DNA from: Pleomorphomonas sp. NRK KF1 | Lineage (GTDB): Bacteria > Pseudomonadota > Alphaproteobacteria > Rhizobiales > Pleomorphomonadaceae | NCBI RefSeq assembly: GCF_023721755.1 | Contig: NZ_JAMDLH010000007.1 | Location: 268,655 to 332,654, forward strand | DNA: 64,000 nt | Direction of reading: 5' to 3' | The notes under the pieces: model-generated | What the model saw: the letters and a program-made list of their open reading frames with translations, nothing else | Told to the model about the DNA's origin: nothing | Databases searched by the model: none | Made by a program: the position numbers and the translations under genes | Shown: positions 16,628-28,105 of the stretch, piece after piece | Numbering within the stretch: the stretch's first letter is position 1 | How the letters are laid out: the number at the start of each line of letters is the position of its first letter

Positions 16628-18298
16628 TCAGGCGGCGCGGATGCCGTCGAGCAGGGCCTTGAACTGCTCCTTCAGCTTCGTCGCGTTGTCGGCCAGCATG
16701 TGTGCGGTCGACTGCATCTTGTCGGCGCCGGTGCCGGTCTCGGCGGCGTTGCGATAGACGGTCTCGACGCGCTGGACGACGCCGTTGGTGCCGCTCGCCA
16801 CTTCGGAGATGGAGCGGGCGATTTCCTGCGTCGCCGCCTGCTGCTCCTCGGCTGCGGCCGCCACGTCGTTCGAGGCGGTGTGCATGCGCTTGATGGCCTC
16901 GCCGATGCCCTTGATGTTGCCGACGGCGTTGTGCGTTGCGGCCTGCAACTGGTCGATCTGGGCGGAGATCTCCTCGGTGGCCTTGGCCGTCTGGCTGGCG
17001 AGCGTTTTCACTTCCTGGGCGACGACGGCGAAGCCCTTGCCGGACTCGCCGGCCCGAGCCGCCTCGATGGTGGCGTTGAGGGCAAGAAGGTTGGTCTGTT
17101 CGGCGATGCCCCGGATCAGCTGGACGATGTCGCCGATGGTCTGGGAGCCGCTGGCCAGCGTCTGGACGTCGTGATCGGTGCGGTCGACCTGACCCACCGC
17201 CTCGGCGGCAAGCCTGGAAGCCGTCAGGATGCGGTCGCCGATCTCGCGGGCGCTGGTCGCCAGCTCCTCGGTGGCGCCGGCCACGGTCTGGATGTTGTCG
17301 GTGGTCTGGCCGGCGGCCTGCGACAGTTCGCCCGCCGCGTTGCTCGTCTCGCCGGCGCTGCCGGACATGGCGATGGCCGTCGCCTGCATGTCGGTGGCGG
17401 CGACGGAGAGCGAGGAGACCAGTTCGCCGACCTGGCGCTCGAAGTTGGCGGCGATCTCTTCCATCATGCGGCGACGCTCAACCGCCTGTTCGCTGTCCCG
17501 CCGTTCGGCCTCGCGTTGCAGGCGATGGCGCTCGGCAAGATCGTTTCGGAAGCTGGTGACGGCGCCGATCATGGCGCCGATTTCGTCGCGGCGGTCGGCG
17601 GCGGGCAGCTCGACGGCGAGGTTGCCGCCGGCCATGCGGTGCATGGCGTCGGTGATGGCGACGATCGGCCGGGCGATGCCGCGATTGGCAAGCAGCAGGC
17701 TGACGCCGATGCCCACGAGGATGGCCGCGGCGGCCGTGGCCATGAGGACGATGGCCGAGCGATCGGCCTTGGCCGTGGCGTCGGCGCGGGCGGCGGCCAT
17801 CTTCTCCGAGGAGTAGGTGCTGTAGACCTTCACCTTGGCCGTGACGTCCTTCTGGCCGTCCAGCGCCTTGGCGAGCGCCGGCGCGATGGCGGCCGGGTCG
17901 CCGGCGGCGGCCACCTCGACCATGGCGTCGATGGCCTTGAAATAGGCCTGAAGCGAAGCACGAATATCCGACAGCTGCGTCTTCTCGGCGGCGTCGGCGA
18001 CCGCTTCGAGCTTGGGCAGGCGGTCGAGCATCTCGGCCGAGCGCTTGGCGGCCTCGGCCTTGAAGTCCGCCGCCTTCTCCGGAGCGAGGGCCAACTGGTA
18101 GGTCATGCGGCTGATGGCGATGATGTCGACGCGCAGGTCCATTGCCTCGCGGGCGGCCTCTTCCGAGCGTCCGACGTCGGCGTAGGTCTCGGTTGTCGAC
18201 TTGAGCTCGGCCCAGCCGAGGATGGCGATGGCCACCGCGACGAGACCGACCAGAAGCACGACGGCCAGGATCTTGCGGGCAATGGAGATGTTCTTCAT
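16628..18298 (-). CDS. Methyl-accepting chemotaxis protein
   Basis: The 556-aa chemoreceptor has TM1 at about 8-29 ([19 protein letters not shown]) and a helical periplasmic sensor of about 150 residues (four-helix bundle type, no PAS or Cache motif). TM2 is at about 180-203 ([21 protein letters not shown]), followed by a HAMP domain and the long cytosolic coiled coil with the hairpin tip [22 protein letters not shown]. No C-terminal NWETF-type CheR-docking pentapeptide is present. No che genes are nearby, so it is a satellite receptor. The ligand cannot be predicted. Confidence 0.93.
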   Translation of the reverse strand: MKNISIARKILAVVLLVGLVAVAIAILGWAELKSTTETYADVGRSEEAAREAMDLRVDIIAISRMTYQLALAPEKAADFKAEAAKRSAEMLDRLPKLEAVADAAEKTQLSDIRASLQAYFKAIDAMVEVAAAGDPAAIAPALAKALDGQKDVTAKVKVYSTYSSEKMAAARADATAKADRSAIVLMATAAAAILVGIGVSLLLANRGIARPIVAITDAMHRMAGGNLAVELPAADRRDEIGAMIGAVTSFRNDLAERHRLQREAERRDSEQAVERRRMMEEIAANFERQVGELVSSLSVAATDMQATAIAMSGSAGETSNAAGELSQAAGQTTDNIQTVAGATEELATSAREIGDRILTASRLAAEAVGQVDRTDHDVQTLASGSQTIGDIVQLIRGIAEQTNLLALNATIEAARAGESGKGFAVVAQEVKTLASQTAKATEEISAQIDQLQAATHNAVGNIKGIGEAIKRMHTASNDVAAAAEEQQAATQEIARSISEVASGTNGVVQRVETVYRNAAETGTGADKMQSTAHMLADNATKLKEQFKALLDGIRAA

Positions 18299-18526
18299 CG
18301 GCTGGCGCCTTCGGTCGATAGAGTTCGGCGGATGGAACGATGATTGCCGAAGATGTCTAATTCGAGGTTAATCAATAGCTTCGGAGAACAACTTCTGCGG
18401 CTAACCTTCTCTTGGATAAAGGCGGGATCGACTTCCCGAGGCCGTGGTTCGACCCGGCGGTTGGCAGGCGCCGGTAATCCGGGGCTGCTCGATGCCAGAG
18501 GCGGGGAGAGGCGGGCTTTTGAGGGC

Positions 18527-18553
18527 AAAAAAAAGCCGGGCGTGAGCCCGGCT
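18527..18553 (-). terminator. Strong Rho-independent terminator, minus strand
   Basis: On the minus strand AGCCGGGC pairs with GCCCGGCT around a 4-nt loop and is followed by eight T. No protein gene ends close upstream on this strand (the lsrB stop is about 370 nt away), so it probably ends a small RNA or a long lsrB 3' leader. Confidence 0.85.
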
Positions 18554-18725
18554 ATTAAGTTTTGGAATGCGGATCGCAGGGACGATACCGCACCTTCCAG
18601 AGGGGAACAGCTGAAGATTCGCTTTCGCCGGGAGGATGGCGAGGGAACCAACACATCAGCTGAGGTCTATATGCACCCGCGCCCGGTGCAAAACAAGGAG
18701 GCAAACTGCAAATCTGCTATGCAAT
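18527..18725 (-). ncRNA. Candidate structured sRNA downstream of lsrB
   Basis: The stretch is intergenic and has no convincing frame. On the minus strand it contains several base-paired blocks: TGCACC/GGTGCA (18672-18690), CAGCTGA/TCAGCTG (18608-18662), an inner CGCC/GGCG, and finally the strong terminator at 18527-18553. Single-stranded CU-rich stretches resembling anti-Shine-Dalgarno loops (GCCTCCTTG, ATCCTCCCGG, TTCCCCTCT) are interspersed. That is the organisation of rhizobial AbcR-like Hfq-dependent sRNAs. The adjacent LysR regulator is of the VtlR/LsrB type, which activates abcR genes in Brucella and Agrobacterium. The 5' end is inferred only from the lack of upstream structure. A 6S-like or other RNA remains possible. 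Confidence 0.4.
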
Positions 18726-18743
18726 ATCCCGGTTATTTTGCCC

Positions 18744-18777
18744 AAACCGTAACATCCTCGTGAAGTCTTTACGGTTT
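18744..18777. promoter_or_regulatory. Inverted repeat upstream of the candidate sRNA
   Basis: AAACCGTAA (18744-18752) and TTACGGTTT (18769-18777) form a perfect 9-bp dyad separated by 16 nt. It lies upstream of the candidate sRNA start and downstream of lsrB, where a LysR-type activator or another dimeric regulator could bind. The AT-rich segment 18721-18735 could hold the sRNA -10. Confidence 0.45.
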
Positions 18778-18924
18778 GTTGGTGTTTTCCATTAGGGGGA
18801 AACGCGAGTATTGCACGAGGCGCACAACGTTACGTGGGGTTGTTCGCCGAACCGAATGTCGTCCGCCCTGCGCGCGCCGAGGCGGCGGCGACTGAGTTAG
18901 CCGGGACGGGCTTGCAGACGATCC

Positions 18925-19815
18925 TCAGTAGGACCAGCGCTGGGCCTTGGACACCAGGAAGTCGCGGAAGGCGTGGACACGCGCCGAGTTCCTGAGTTCG
19001 TCGGGGTAGACGAAATAGGTGTCGTAGGACAGGAGATCGACCTCGGGGATCAGCTGCTGCAGCCCTGAGTCCTCCTCGACCAGATAGTCGGGCAGAAGGG
19101 CGATGCCGACGCCGCGCTGCACCGAATGCTTGATGGCGACGAGGTTGTTGACGCGGAGGGCCGGCAGGCGCGGGTTGTCGTAGGGGCGGCCGACGCTTTC
19201 GAGCCAGTTCATGTCCCTGAGATAGTTGGGCGCGGCGACACCGAAGGTGATGATCCGATGCTCGTCGAGATCCTCGATGGTCTTCGGGCTGCCGAAACGC
19301 TTGATGTAGGCGGGCGAGGCGAACAGGTGGAAGTGCACCGTGAACAGCTTGCGCTGGATGAGGTCGGGCTGTGTCGGCTGGCGCAGGCGGATGGCGACGT
19401 CGGCCTGCCGCATGGCGAGGTCGAGCTCGTCGTCGTTGAGGATGAGCTGCAGCTGGACGTCGGGGTAGAGGTCGACGAACTCGTCGACGCGCGAGGTCAG
19501 CCAGGTCGAGCCGATGCCGACGGTGGTGGTGACGCGCAGCGAGCCGGAGGGGCGTTCGCGGCTGTCGGTCAGCCGGCCCTGCACGTCCTCGAGCTTCAGT
19601 AGCACGTCATGGGCGGCGCGGTAGAGCAGCTCGCCCTGTTCGGTGAGGATGAGGCCGCGGGCATGGCGGTGGAACAGCGGTACGCCGAGATCCTGTTCGA
19701 GGGCGCTGACCTGACGGCTGACGGCGGACTGGCTCATGTTCAGCGTGTCGCCGGCGTGGGTGAAGCTCCCGGCATGGGCGGCGGCATGGAATATTCTGAG
19801 CTTGTCCCAATCCAT
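18925..19815 (-). CDS. lsrB: LysR-type regulator, LsrB/VtlR family
   Basis: The 296-aa protein begins MDWDKLRIFHAAAHAGSFTH and contains AGDTLNMSQSAVSRQVSALE, the N-terminal helix-turn-helix, followed by a substrate-binding-protein-like sensor. Residue for residue this opening and the FHRHARGLILTEQGELLYRAAHDVL region match what I know of rhizobial LsrB and Brucella VtlR. Those proteins are implicated in oxidative-stress, envelope and sRNA (AbcR) control. The sequence contains no cysteine at all, so thiol-based sensing described for some relatives cannot operate. It is divergently close to trxB, as is usual for this family. Start ATG 19815 has GGGGG upstream. Extending to 19995 adds unrelated residues. 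Confidence 0.88.
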   Translation of the reverse strand: MDWDKLRIFHAAAHAGSFTHAGDTLNMSQSAVSRQVSALEQDLGVPLFHRHARGLILTEQGELLYRAAHDVLLKLEDVQGRLTDSRERPSGSLRVTTTVGIGSTWLTSRVDEFVDLYPDVQLQLILNDDELDLAMRQADVAIRLRQPTQPDLIQRKLFTVHFHLFASPAYIKRFGSPKTIEDLDEHRIITFGVAAPNYLRDMNWLESVGRPYDNPRLPALRVNNLVAIKHSVQRGVGIALLPDYLVEEDSGLQQLIPEVDLLSYDTYFVYPDELRNSARVHAFRDFLVSKAQRWSY

Positions 19816-19939
19816 CGCTACCCCCTTTGCCGCCCCCTTGATGGCGCTGGCCGCTGTCGGCCATCGCTTGCTCGTATCGGGCAGGGGCCGGTCTAGCGGG
19901 CCGGCCTTGCCGCGTCCTTGTTCTACCGCATTCGCTTGT

Positions 19940-20023
19940 CCGAAAAGTTTGGCGACTTTTCGAACGGGCTCGTCATTTCTTCCTATGACACCCATTTATC
20001 CGAAAAGTGTGAAAACTTTTCGG
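19940..20023. repeat. Two copies of a short palindromic element
   Basis: CGAAAAGT/ACTTTTCG hairpins occur at 19941-19962 (loop TTGGCG-like) and 20000-20023 (CCGAAAAGT/ACTTTTCGG). Each is followed by GGGCTC. They resemble the dispersed Hyphomicrobiales palindrome also seen degenerately at 39932-39972. They lie between lsrB and trxB and may act as a transcript-end structure. Confidence 0.7.
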
Positions 20024-20092
20024 GCTCATGTTTCTACCTTGGCGCATCCGCGTTCTGGTGCAAGCCCTGAAATGCGTCGCCCTGCCAGTTGG

Positions 20093-21055
20093 TTACGCAA
20101 CCTTGGTATCAGTTTCGAGGGCGCCGACGTAGCGTTCGGCCTCCAGCGCCGCCATGCAGCCCATGCCGGCTGCCGTCACCGCCTGGCGAAAATGCTCGTC
20201 GGTGACGTCGCCGGCCGCGAAGACGCCGGGCACCGAGGTGGCCGTCGAATCGGGCGCCGTCCAGATGTAGCCCGACGACTTCATGCGAACCTGACCGGTG
20301 AACAGCGAGGTGGCCGGTGCGTGGCCGATGGCGACGAAGACGCCGTCGGCGGCGATGTCGCGCACGTCGCCCGTGACGACGTTCTTCAGGCGGACGCCGG
20401 TGACGGACGGCGGGAAGCCCTCCTTGCCCAGCACCTCGTCGACGACGCTGTTCCAGACCACCTCGATCTTCGGGTGGGCGAACAGGCGGTTCTGCATCAC
20501 CCGCTCGGCGCGGAAGGCCTCGCGGCGGTGCACCACCGTGACCTTGTCGGCGTGGTGGGTGAGATAGAGCGCCTCCTCGACGGCGGTGTTGCCGCCGCCG
20601 ACCACCACCACGTTCTTGCCGCGGTAGAAGAAGCCGTCGCAGGTGGCGCAGGCGGAGACGCCGAAGCCCTGGTACTTCTGTTCCGACGGCAGGCCGAGCC
20701 AGCGGGCCTGGGCGCCGGTGGCGATGATCAGCGCATCCGCCGTGTAGGTATCGCCGGAATCGCAGGTGAGCGCGAAGGGGCGCTTGGAAAGGTCGACCGT
20801 GGTGACGATGTCGGAGACGAGGCGGGTGCCCATGTGCTCGGCCTGGGTGCGCATCTGCTCCATCAGCCAGGGCCCCTGGATGGCCTCGGCGAAGCCCGGA
20901 TAGTTTTCGACGTCGGTGGTGATGGTGAGCTGGCCGCCCTGCTGCAGGCCGGCGATCAGGATCGGCTCCAGCATGGCGCGGGCGGCATAGATGGCGGCGG
21001 TGTAGCCGGCCGGGCCGGAACCGATGATCAGGACCTTGGTGTGGGTGTGCGTCAT
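20093..21055 (-). CDS. trxB: Thioredoxin reductase (NADPH)
   Basis: The 321-aa flavoprotein reduces thioredoxin with NADPH. The FAD site GSGPAGYTAAIYAAR is at 12-26. The redox-active CATC (C136, C139) lies in SACATCDGFF, the NADPH motif VVVGGGNTAVEEALYL follows, and the C-terminal FAAGDVTDEHFRQAVTAAGMGC completes the FAD domain. The start ATG at 21055 has a GAG site, and the frame upstream of it has no family sequence. It is flanked by lsrB and lrp as in other rhizobia, linking thiol redox control to LysR regulation. Confidence 0.96.
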   Translation of the reverse strand: MTHTHTKVLIIGSGPAGYTAAIYAARAMLEPILIAGLQQGGQLTITTDVENYPGFAEAIQGPWLMEQMRTQAEHMGTRLVSDIVTTVDLSKRPFALTCDSGDTYTADALIIATGAQARWLGLPSEQKYQGFGVSACATCDGFFYRGKNVVVVGGGNTAVEEALYLTHHADKVTVVHRREAFRAERVMQNRLFAHPKIEVVWNSVVDEVLGKEGFPPSVTGVRLKNVVTGDVRDIAADGVFVAIGHAPATSLFTGQVRMKSSGYIWTAPDSTATSVPGVFAAGDVTDEHFRQAVTAAGMGCMAALEAERYVGALETDTKVA

Positions 21056-21339
21056 GCTCGTCTCGTTTCGTTCGCCGGCCCCGCGAGGCGGGTGGCAGGG
21101 CGCCGGTCGGCGGCGTCCGGAATCGATGGAATGGTAGGTGTCCGGCTCCCCGGTTTCAAGGCGGTGGAGCATCGGCGGGGCCAGGCGCGGTGCGTCGTCC
21201 CCTGCCGAATGGCCCCAGCCTTCAGGCGGCGTCCTTATAATATGTGTTCGTGCGCCTGAAAGATGCTTTCGCGGCGGCGACCGGAACGGTATGTTCCGGA
21301 CCGAAGCGAGGGCCTTGCGAGTCCTCCGGAGGATGCGAC

Positions 21340-21801
21340 ATGAAGGCCCGTCTCGACGCCATCGACTGGAAGATCCTGCGCGAGTTGCAGGCCGACGGGC
21401 GCATGACCAACGTCGAGCTGGCGAGCCGCGTCGGCATCTCGGCGCCGCCGTGTTTGCGCCGCGTGCGGGCGCTGGAGGAAGCCGGCGTCATCCAGGGCTA
21501 CCGCGCCCTGATCGACGAGAAGACGCTGGGCTTCGACGTGACGCTGTTCGCCTTCATCTCGCTGACCTCGCAGTCGGAGGCGGAGATTCTCGGCTTCGAG
21601 GCGCGGGTGAAGAACTGGCCGCTGGTGCGCGAGAGCTGGATGCAGTCGGGCGAGATCGACTTCATCCTGAAATGCGTCGCCCCCGACCTCAAGACCTGTC
21701 AGAACTTCGTGATCGAGCAGCTGACGGCGACGCCCAACGTCGGCCAGGTGCGCACCAGCCTGACGCTGAGGCAGATCAAGAACGAGCCGGTGGTGGTATA
21801 A
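21340..21801 (+). CDS. lrp: Lrp/AsnC-family transcriptional regulator
   Basis: The 153-aa protein has the AsnC-type helix-turn-helix (AIDWKILRELQADGRMTNVELASRVGISAPPCLRRVRALEEAG) and a RAM ligand-binding domain at 75-153 that binds amino acids and builds octamers. It is the leucine-responsive regulator ortholog found beside trxB in rhizobia. The ATG at 21340 has a perfect GGAGGATG site. A TATAAT hexamer lies at 21236-21241, though no -35 pairs with it. Confidence 0.9.
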   Translation: MKARLDAIDWKILRELQADGRMTNVELASRVGISAPPCLRRVRALEEAGVIQGYRALIDEKTLGFDVTLFAFISLTSQSEAEILGFEARVKNWPLVRESWMQSGEIDFILKCVAPDLKTCQNFVIEQLTATPNVGQVRTSLTLRQIKNEPVVV

Positions 21802-21940
21802 GCGTTCGCCGCGCGGTTGACAGGCGCCGTCGGGCGTAGCATGTCCCGGCGACTTGTGTTGCCGCCCAGGCAGACGGGCCGGTTTCCCGGCCCCGCGGGC
21901 GGATGCCTTGGCCCTGGCGGGCCAGACCTGGAGTGTGCAC

Positions 21941-23758
<1,818 letters not shown>

Positions 23759-23902
23759 CGCGCTGGTCGCGCGATCCGATGTTCAGTTGTCGGATTCCTA
23801 GGAGAACCTGGCACGCTGTTGGCGCCGTCGGCGAGGAACGTTCAAAGGGGTGCTTGCGTCATCGTGATGACAGCCCGAGGCCCTGGGTAAGGAGTTAGGT
23901 GA

Positions 23903-24973
<1,071 letters not shown>

Positions 24974-24974
24974 G

Positions 24975-25916
24975 ATGGCGTCCTACGATCTCATGGGCAA
25001 GAAGGTCTGGGTGGCCGGTCATCGCGGCATGGTCGGCTCGGCCATCGTCCGCCGGCTTGCCTCGGAACACTGCGAGATCCTGACGGCCGATCGCAGCGAG
25101 CTTGACCTAAAGGATCAGGCCGCGGTTCGAGGCTGGGTCGACCGGCGCAAGCCCGACGCGGTGTTCGTGGCCGCCGCCAAGGTGGGCGGCATTCTCGCCA
25201 ACAATACCTATCCGGCGGATTTCCTCTACGACAACCTGATCATTGAGGCCAACGTCATCGAGGCGTCGTTCCGGGCCGGCGTCGAGAAACTGTTGTTCCT
25301 CGGATCATCCTGCATCTATCCGAAGTTCGCGCCCCAGCCGATCGTCGAGAGCGCACTGCTTACCGGCGAGTTGGAGCCTACAAACGAATGGTACGCGATC
25401 GCCAAGATCGCCGGCATCAAGCTCTGTCAAGCCTATCGCAAGCAGCACGGCGCCGATTTCATCTCCGCCATGCCAACTAACCTCTACGGCCCCGGCGACA
25501 ACTACGACCTCAACTCCAGCCACGTGATGCCGGCGCTGATCCGCAAGGCGCACGAGGCGAAGCTGCGTGGCGACAAGGAAATTACCGTCTGGGGCACTGG
25601 CAAGCCGCTTCGCGAGTTCCTGCATGTCGATGACTGCGCCGACGCTTGCGTGCACCTGATGAAGGGCTATTCGGACTCTGAGCATGTGAACGTGGGCTCG
25701 GGTGAAGATCTTTCCATCCTCGATCTCACGAAGTTGATTTGTAAGGAGGTGGGATTCAAAGGCGACCTTGTTCACGACCTGAGCAAGCCGGATGGAACTC
25801 CAAGGAAACTGATGAGCATAGAGAAAATCATCGAGACCGGCTGGCGTCCCAAGATATCCCTCGCAGAGGGCATCGCGTCAACGTACGCATGTTTTGTCCA
25901 GGCGGGGCTCCAGTGA
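24975..25916 (+). CDS. fcl: GDP-L-fucose synthase
   Basis: The 313-aa epimerase/reductase turns GDP-4-keto-6-deoxy-mannose into GDP-L-fucose. The NADPH site [14 protein letters not shown], catalytic Ser-Cys of [38 protein letters not shown] (Y-xxx-K) and the [25 protein letters not shown] substrate loop are complete. It follows gmd by a single nucleotide. With the two fucosyltransferases downstream it defines an L-fucose glycan module. GC content falls just beyond its 3' end, which marks the start of the AT-richer block. Confidence 0.96.
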   Translation: MASYDLMGKKVWVAGHRGMVGSAIVRRLASEHCEILTADRSELDLKDQAAVRGWVDRRKPDAVFVAAAKVGGILANNTYPADFLYDNLIIEANVIEASFRAGVEKLLFLGSSCIYPKFAPQPIVESALLTGELEPTNEWYAIAKIAGIKLCQAYRKQHGADFISAMPTNLYGPGDNYDLNSSHVMPALIRKAHEAKLRGDKEITVWGTGKPLREFLHVDDCADACVHLMKGYSDSEHVNVGSGEDLSILDLTKLICKEVGFKGDLVHDLSKPDGTPRKLMSIEKIIETGWRPKISLAEGIASTYACFVQAGLQ

Positions 25917-25989
25917 GATTTGCAGCGTCGATTATGCCTGCACATACTCGCTGCCAACCATGCGATGGGCGCGAAGGGAAGAGGTGACT

Positions 25990-26874
25990 ATGCGAGGACT
26001 TAAGCGTCTTCTGCGCAAGCATGGGCTGCCGCAAAAGGTCGGCCCTAGAACACTTCTTCAATTGGTGAAGCTTCCCCGAAATACGTTCACGAGTTGGCTA
26101 TACTGCAAATTTCAGGCGCGCGGACTGCAGAGCTTCCTGGCTGCTCTTGATCGAGAGGGGCGGCGGAAAGTGCTCTGTGTTATTTCATTCAACCTGCCAT
26201 GGGCAGTGGATTTGATGATCCGAAGCTGCAGCCGTTTCTTGCCGGATTGGCAGTTGGCCATCTTCGATAACTCAAATGACAAAGCGGCGCGGGCGGAAAT
26301 CTCGGCAATTTGTGCAAGATATAATACGCCGTATCTGGGCTTGCCTAAGAACCCCGAGTGGAGCCCAAATCGCTCGCACGCGCTTGCGCTAAACTGGGTA
26401 TACAGGAACATTATCTCGGTGGTGCGTCCGCTCCGCTTCGGCTTTCTGGACCATGATTGTTTTCCGATTGCTCCTCCATCCATAGACGCACGGCTTGATG
26501 AGCAGTTGGCATATGGCGACCTCCGTCCTTCAAAAATAGTGGAGGGGGTATGGAATCTATGGGCCGGCTATATGTTTTTTGACGGTGCAGTTATCGAGCG
26601 ATTTCATCTCGACTTCAATCACGATCAGATGCGGCGCCTGGACACAGGGGGGCGAAACTGGGCTGGCCTATACAGGCATCTGCCCAGAGAGAAAATGAGT
26701 TTCGCAACCTCTTCGGGAAAAACGATTCTCTCTCATAATCTGGATGTCAGCTATGCACTTCAGTGCCTCGACTTGTCCTTCTGCCATGTCGGTGGTGCGT
26801 CTTATGATCATTCTGATGCGGTTGGTCATGAGTACGTTTCGTCTGTCCGTGACTTCTTAGAAAATATTTCGTGA
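25990..26874 (+). CDS. Hypothetical glycosyltransferase-like protein
   Basis: The protein is about 294 aa from ATG 25990 (GAGG 7 nt upstream); an earlier in-frame start at 25894 would overlap fcl. It looks like a GT-A family enzyme. There is a nucleotide-sugar-like N-terminal half (VLCVISFNLPWAVDLMIRSCSRFLPDWQLAIFDNSND) and an acidic FGFLDHDCFP in the place of a DxD motif. Later Trp/His-rich blocks (EGVWNLWAGYMFFDGAV) resemble those of polysaccharide transferases. I cannot place it in a named GT family. It is first in the AT-rich block and has lower codon GC than gmd/fcl, so transfer is likely. Confidence 0.55.
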   Translation: MRGLKRLLRKHGLPQKVGPRTLLQLVKLPRNTFTSWLYCKFQARGLQSFLAALDREGRRKVLCVISFNLPWAVDLMIRSCSRFLPDWQLAIFDNSNDKAARAEISAICARYNTPYLGLPKNPEWSPNRSHALALNWVYRNIISVVRPLRFGFLDHDCFPIAPPSIDARLDEQLAYGDLRPSKIVEGVWNLWAGYMFFDGAVIERFHLDFNHDQMRRLDTGGRNWAGLYRHLPREKMSFATSSGKTILSHNLDVSYALQCLDLSFCHVGGASYDHSDAVGHEYVSSVRDFLENIS

Positions 26875-27006
26875 GGGCGTGCTTTGCTCCGCGGGGAAAC
26901 TTCTCTCGCACAGCCAATTCTTTCGAATCATGCTATTGACTTACAAGGTCTTGTATAGTTAATCGCCTTGCGGGCACCTACCAACAACAAGCTGAATGAA
27001 AATAGC

Positions 27007-28032
27007 ATGACCCGAGTCGCTCTTTCCACCCAACACGACAAGGCGCCCTTTCTTCGTCAGACGCCCAACGGCAATGGGCGGTGGGGGGACTTTGTCTTCC
27101 AGATGGTACCCTCACAAGATCTCCAGCGTGGCTATAGCCGGGCGGTGGGCGACGATTGGCTTGTCGTTTATGATAATCCCCATGATCCAGTGGAAACCGA
27201 CCTGCCTCGTTCCCGGCGCGTAATAGTCATTACGGAGCCACCTGGGCTGAAGAATTACTACGATGGCTTCCTGAAACAGTTCGGAGTCATGCTGTCTCCC
27301 TTTCCCGTTCCCGGTTTTGAAGGGCGGTTCATTCAAACCGATGTTGGCTTGCCATGGCATATTGGTCTGAACTTTTTGGATCCGTCTTATCCGGTGCCGT
27401 CACGTTGGACGTTTGAAGAACTGGAAGCGATGCCCGTTGGCGAGAAACAGCATCGGCTGTCCGCGGTCGTATCAACAAAAAGCAAGCTTCCTCGACACCG
27501 TCGGCGTGTCGAGTTCGTGTTAGCGTTGGCGGAGCAGATGGGGGACCAGTTTTGTCTGTTTGGACGCGGCTTCTCACGTATTGAGGACAAAGCTGAAGCC
27601 ATTCTGCCTTATACCCATCATCTTGTGATAGAGAACAACACAGAAGATAGCTTCTTCACGGAGAAGACCGCTGATGCATATCTCGGCTGGGCGCTCCCGA
27701 TCTTCTCCGGTTGCAAGAACATAAATGACTTTTTCCCGGAGGACTCGATGATCTGCTTCGACCTTGATTCCCCGGACGCCGTTGAGAGAGTTGTTGCTGG
27801 CTTCGAATGCCCCATCAATCAAGATCGGCTTGCAGCGATAGCGGAGGCGCGTCGTCGCGTGATGCACGAGGCCAATCTATTCTCGAAGCTTGCCGATGTC
27901 CTCGGGGGCATGGACGCGCCTCCTCCCATCCGGGTTCACGCAGTGGTCCTTCCGAACAATGACTTCAAGAATGCTCGTCGGAGGCTAAAGAGGCGACTCT
28001 GGCTTTTGGGTAGAGGATTTATACGGCCGTGA
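27007..28032 (+). CDS. GT10-type fucosyltransferase (alpha-1,3/1,4)
   Basis: The 341-aa protein ends in the GT10 signature: VIENNTEDSFFTEKTADAYL then WALPIFSGCKNINDFFPEDS. This matches the FEN-x-YxTEK and the ALLxGAVPIV..GA-NIxxFxPxxSFI pattern of alpha-1,3/1,4-fucosyltransferases. These use GDP-L-fucose to fucosylate GlcNAc in Lewis-type structures. The start ATG at 27007 lacks a strong ribosome site, and thirteen in-frame codons upstream begin at a TTG. A basic C-terminus (RRRLKRRLWLLGRG) could bind the membrane surface, as in Helicobacter enzymes. The acceptor sugar is unknown. Confidence 0.82.
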   Translation: MTRVALSTQHDKAPFLRQTPNGNGRWGDFVFQMVPSQDLQRGYSRAVGDDWLVVYDNPHDPVETDLPRSRRVIVITEPPGLKNYYDGFLKQFGVMLSPFPVPGFEGRFIQTDVGLPWHIGLNFLDPSYPVPSRWTFEELEAMPVGEKQHRLSAVVSTKSKLPRHRRRVEFVLALAEQMGDQFCLFGRGFSRIEDKAEAILPYTHHLVIENNTEDSFFTEKTADAYLGWALPIFSGCKNINDFFPEDSMICFDLDSPDAVERVVAGFECPINQDRLAAIAEARRRVMHEANLFSKLADVLGGMDAPPPIRVHAVVLPNNDFKNARRRLKRRLWLLGRGFIRP

Positions 28033-28105
28033 GCTTACTCGATTATGCTTCGCTTGAGCCGGAACGCATGGATTTCGTCGATATGAACTCCGCAGGGGGG
28101 CGGAA

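Noticed and set aside
18344..18763. Plus-strand 139-aa frame in the gap after the chemoreceptor
   Set aside because: It has no family resemblance and unnatural composition, and it crosses the terminator and stem-loops of the candidate sRNA.
26936..26959. TTGACT and TATAGT before the GT10 gene
   Set aside because: The spacing is only 12 nt, too short for a sigma-70 promoter; other elements in the AT-rich region could be promoters but none is convincing.
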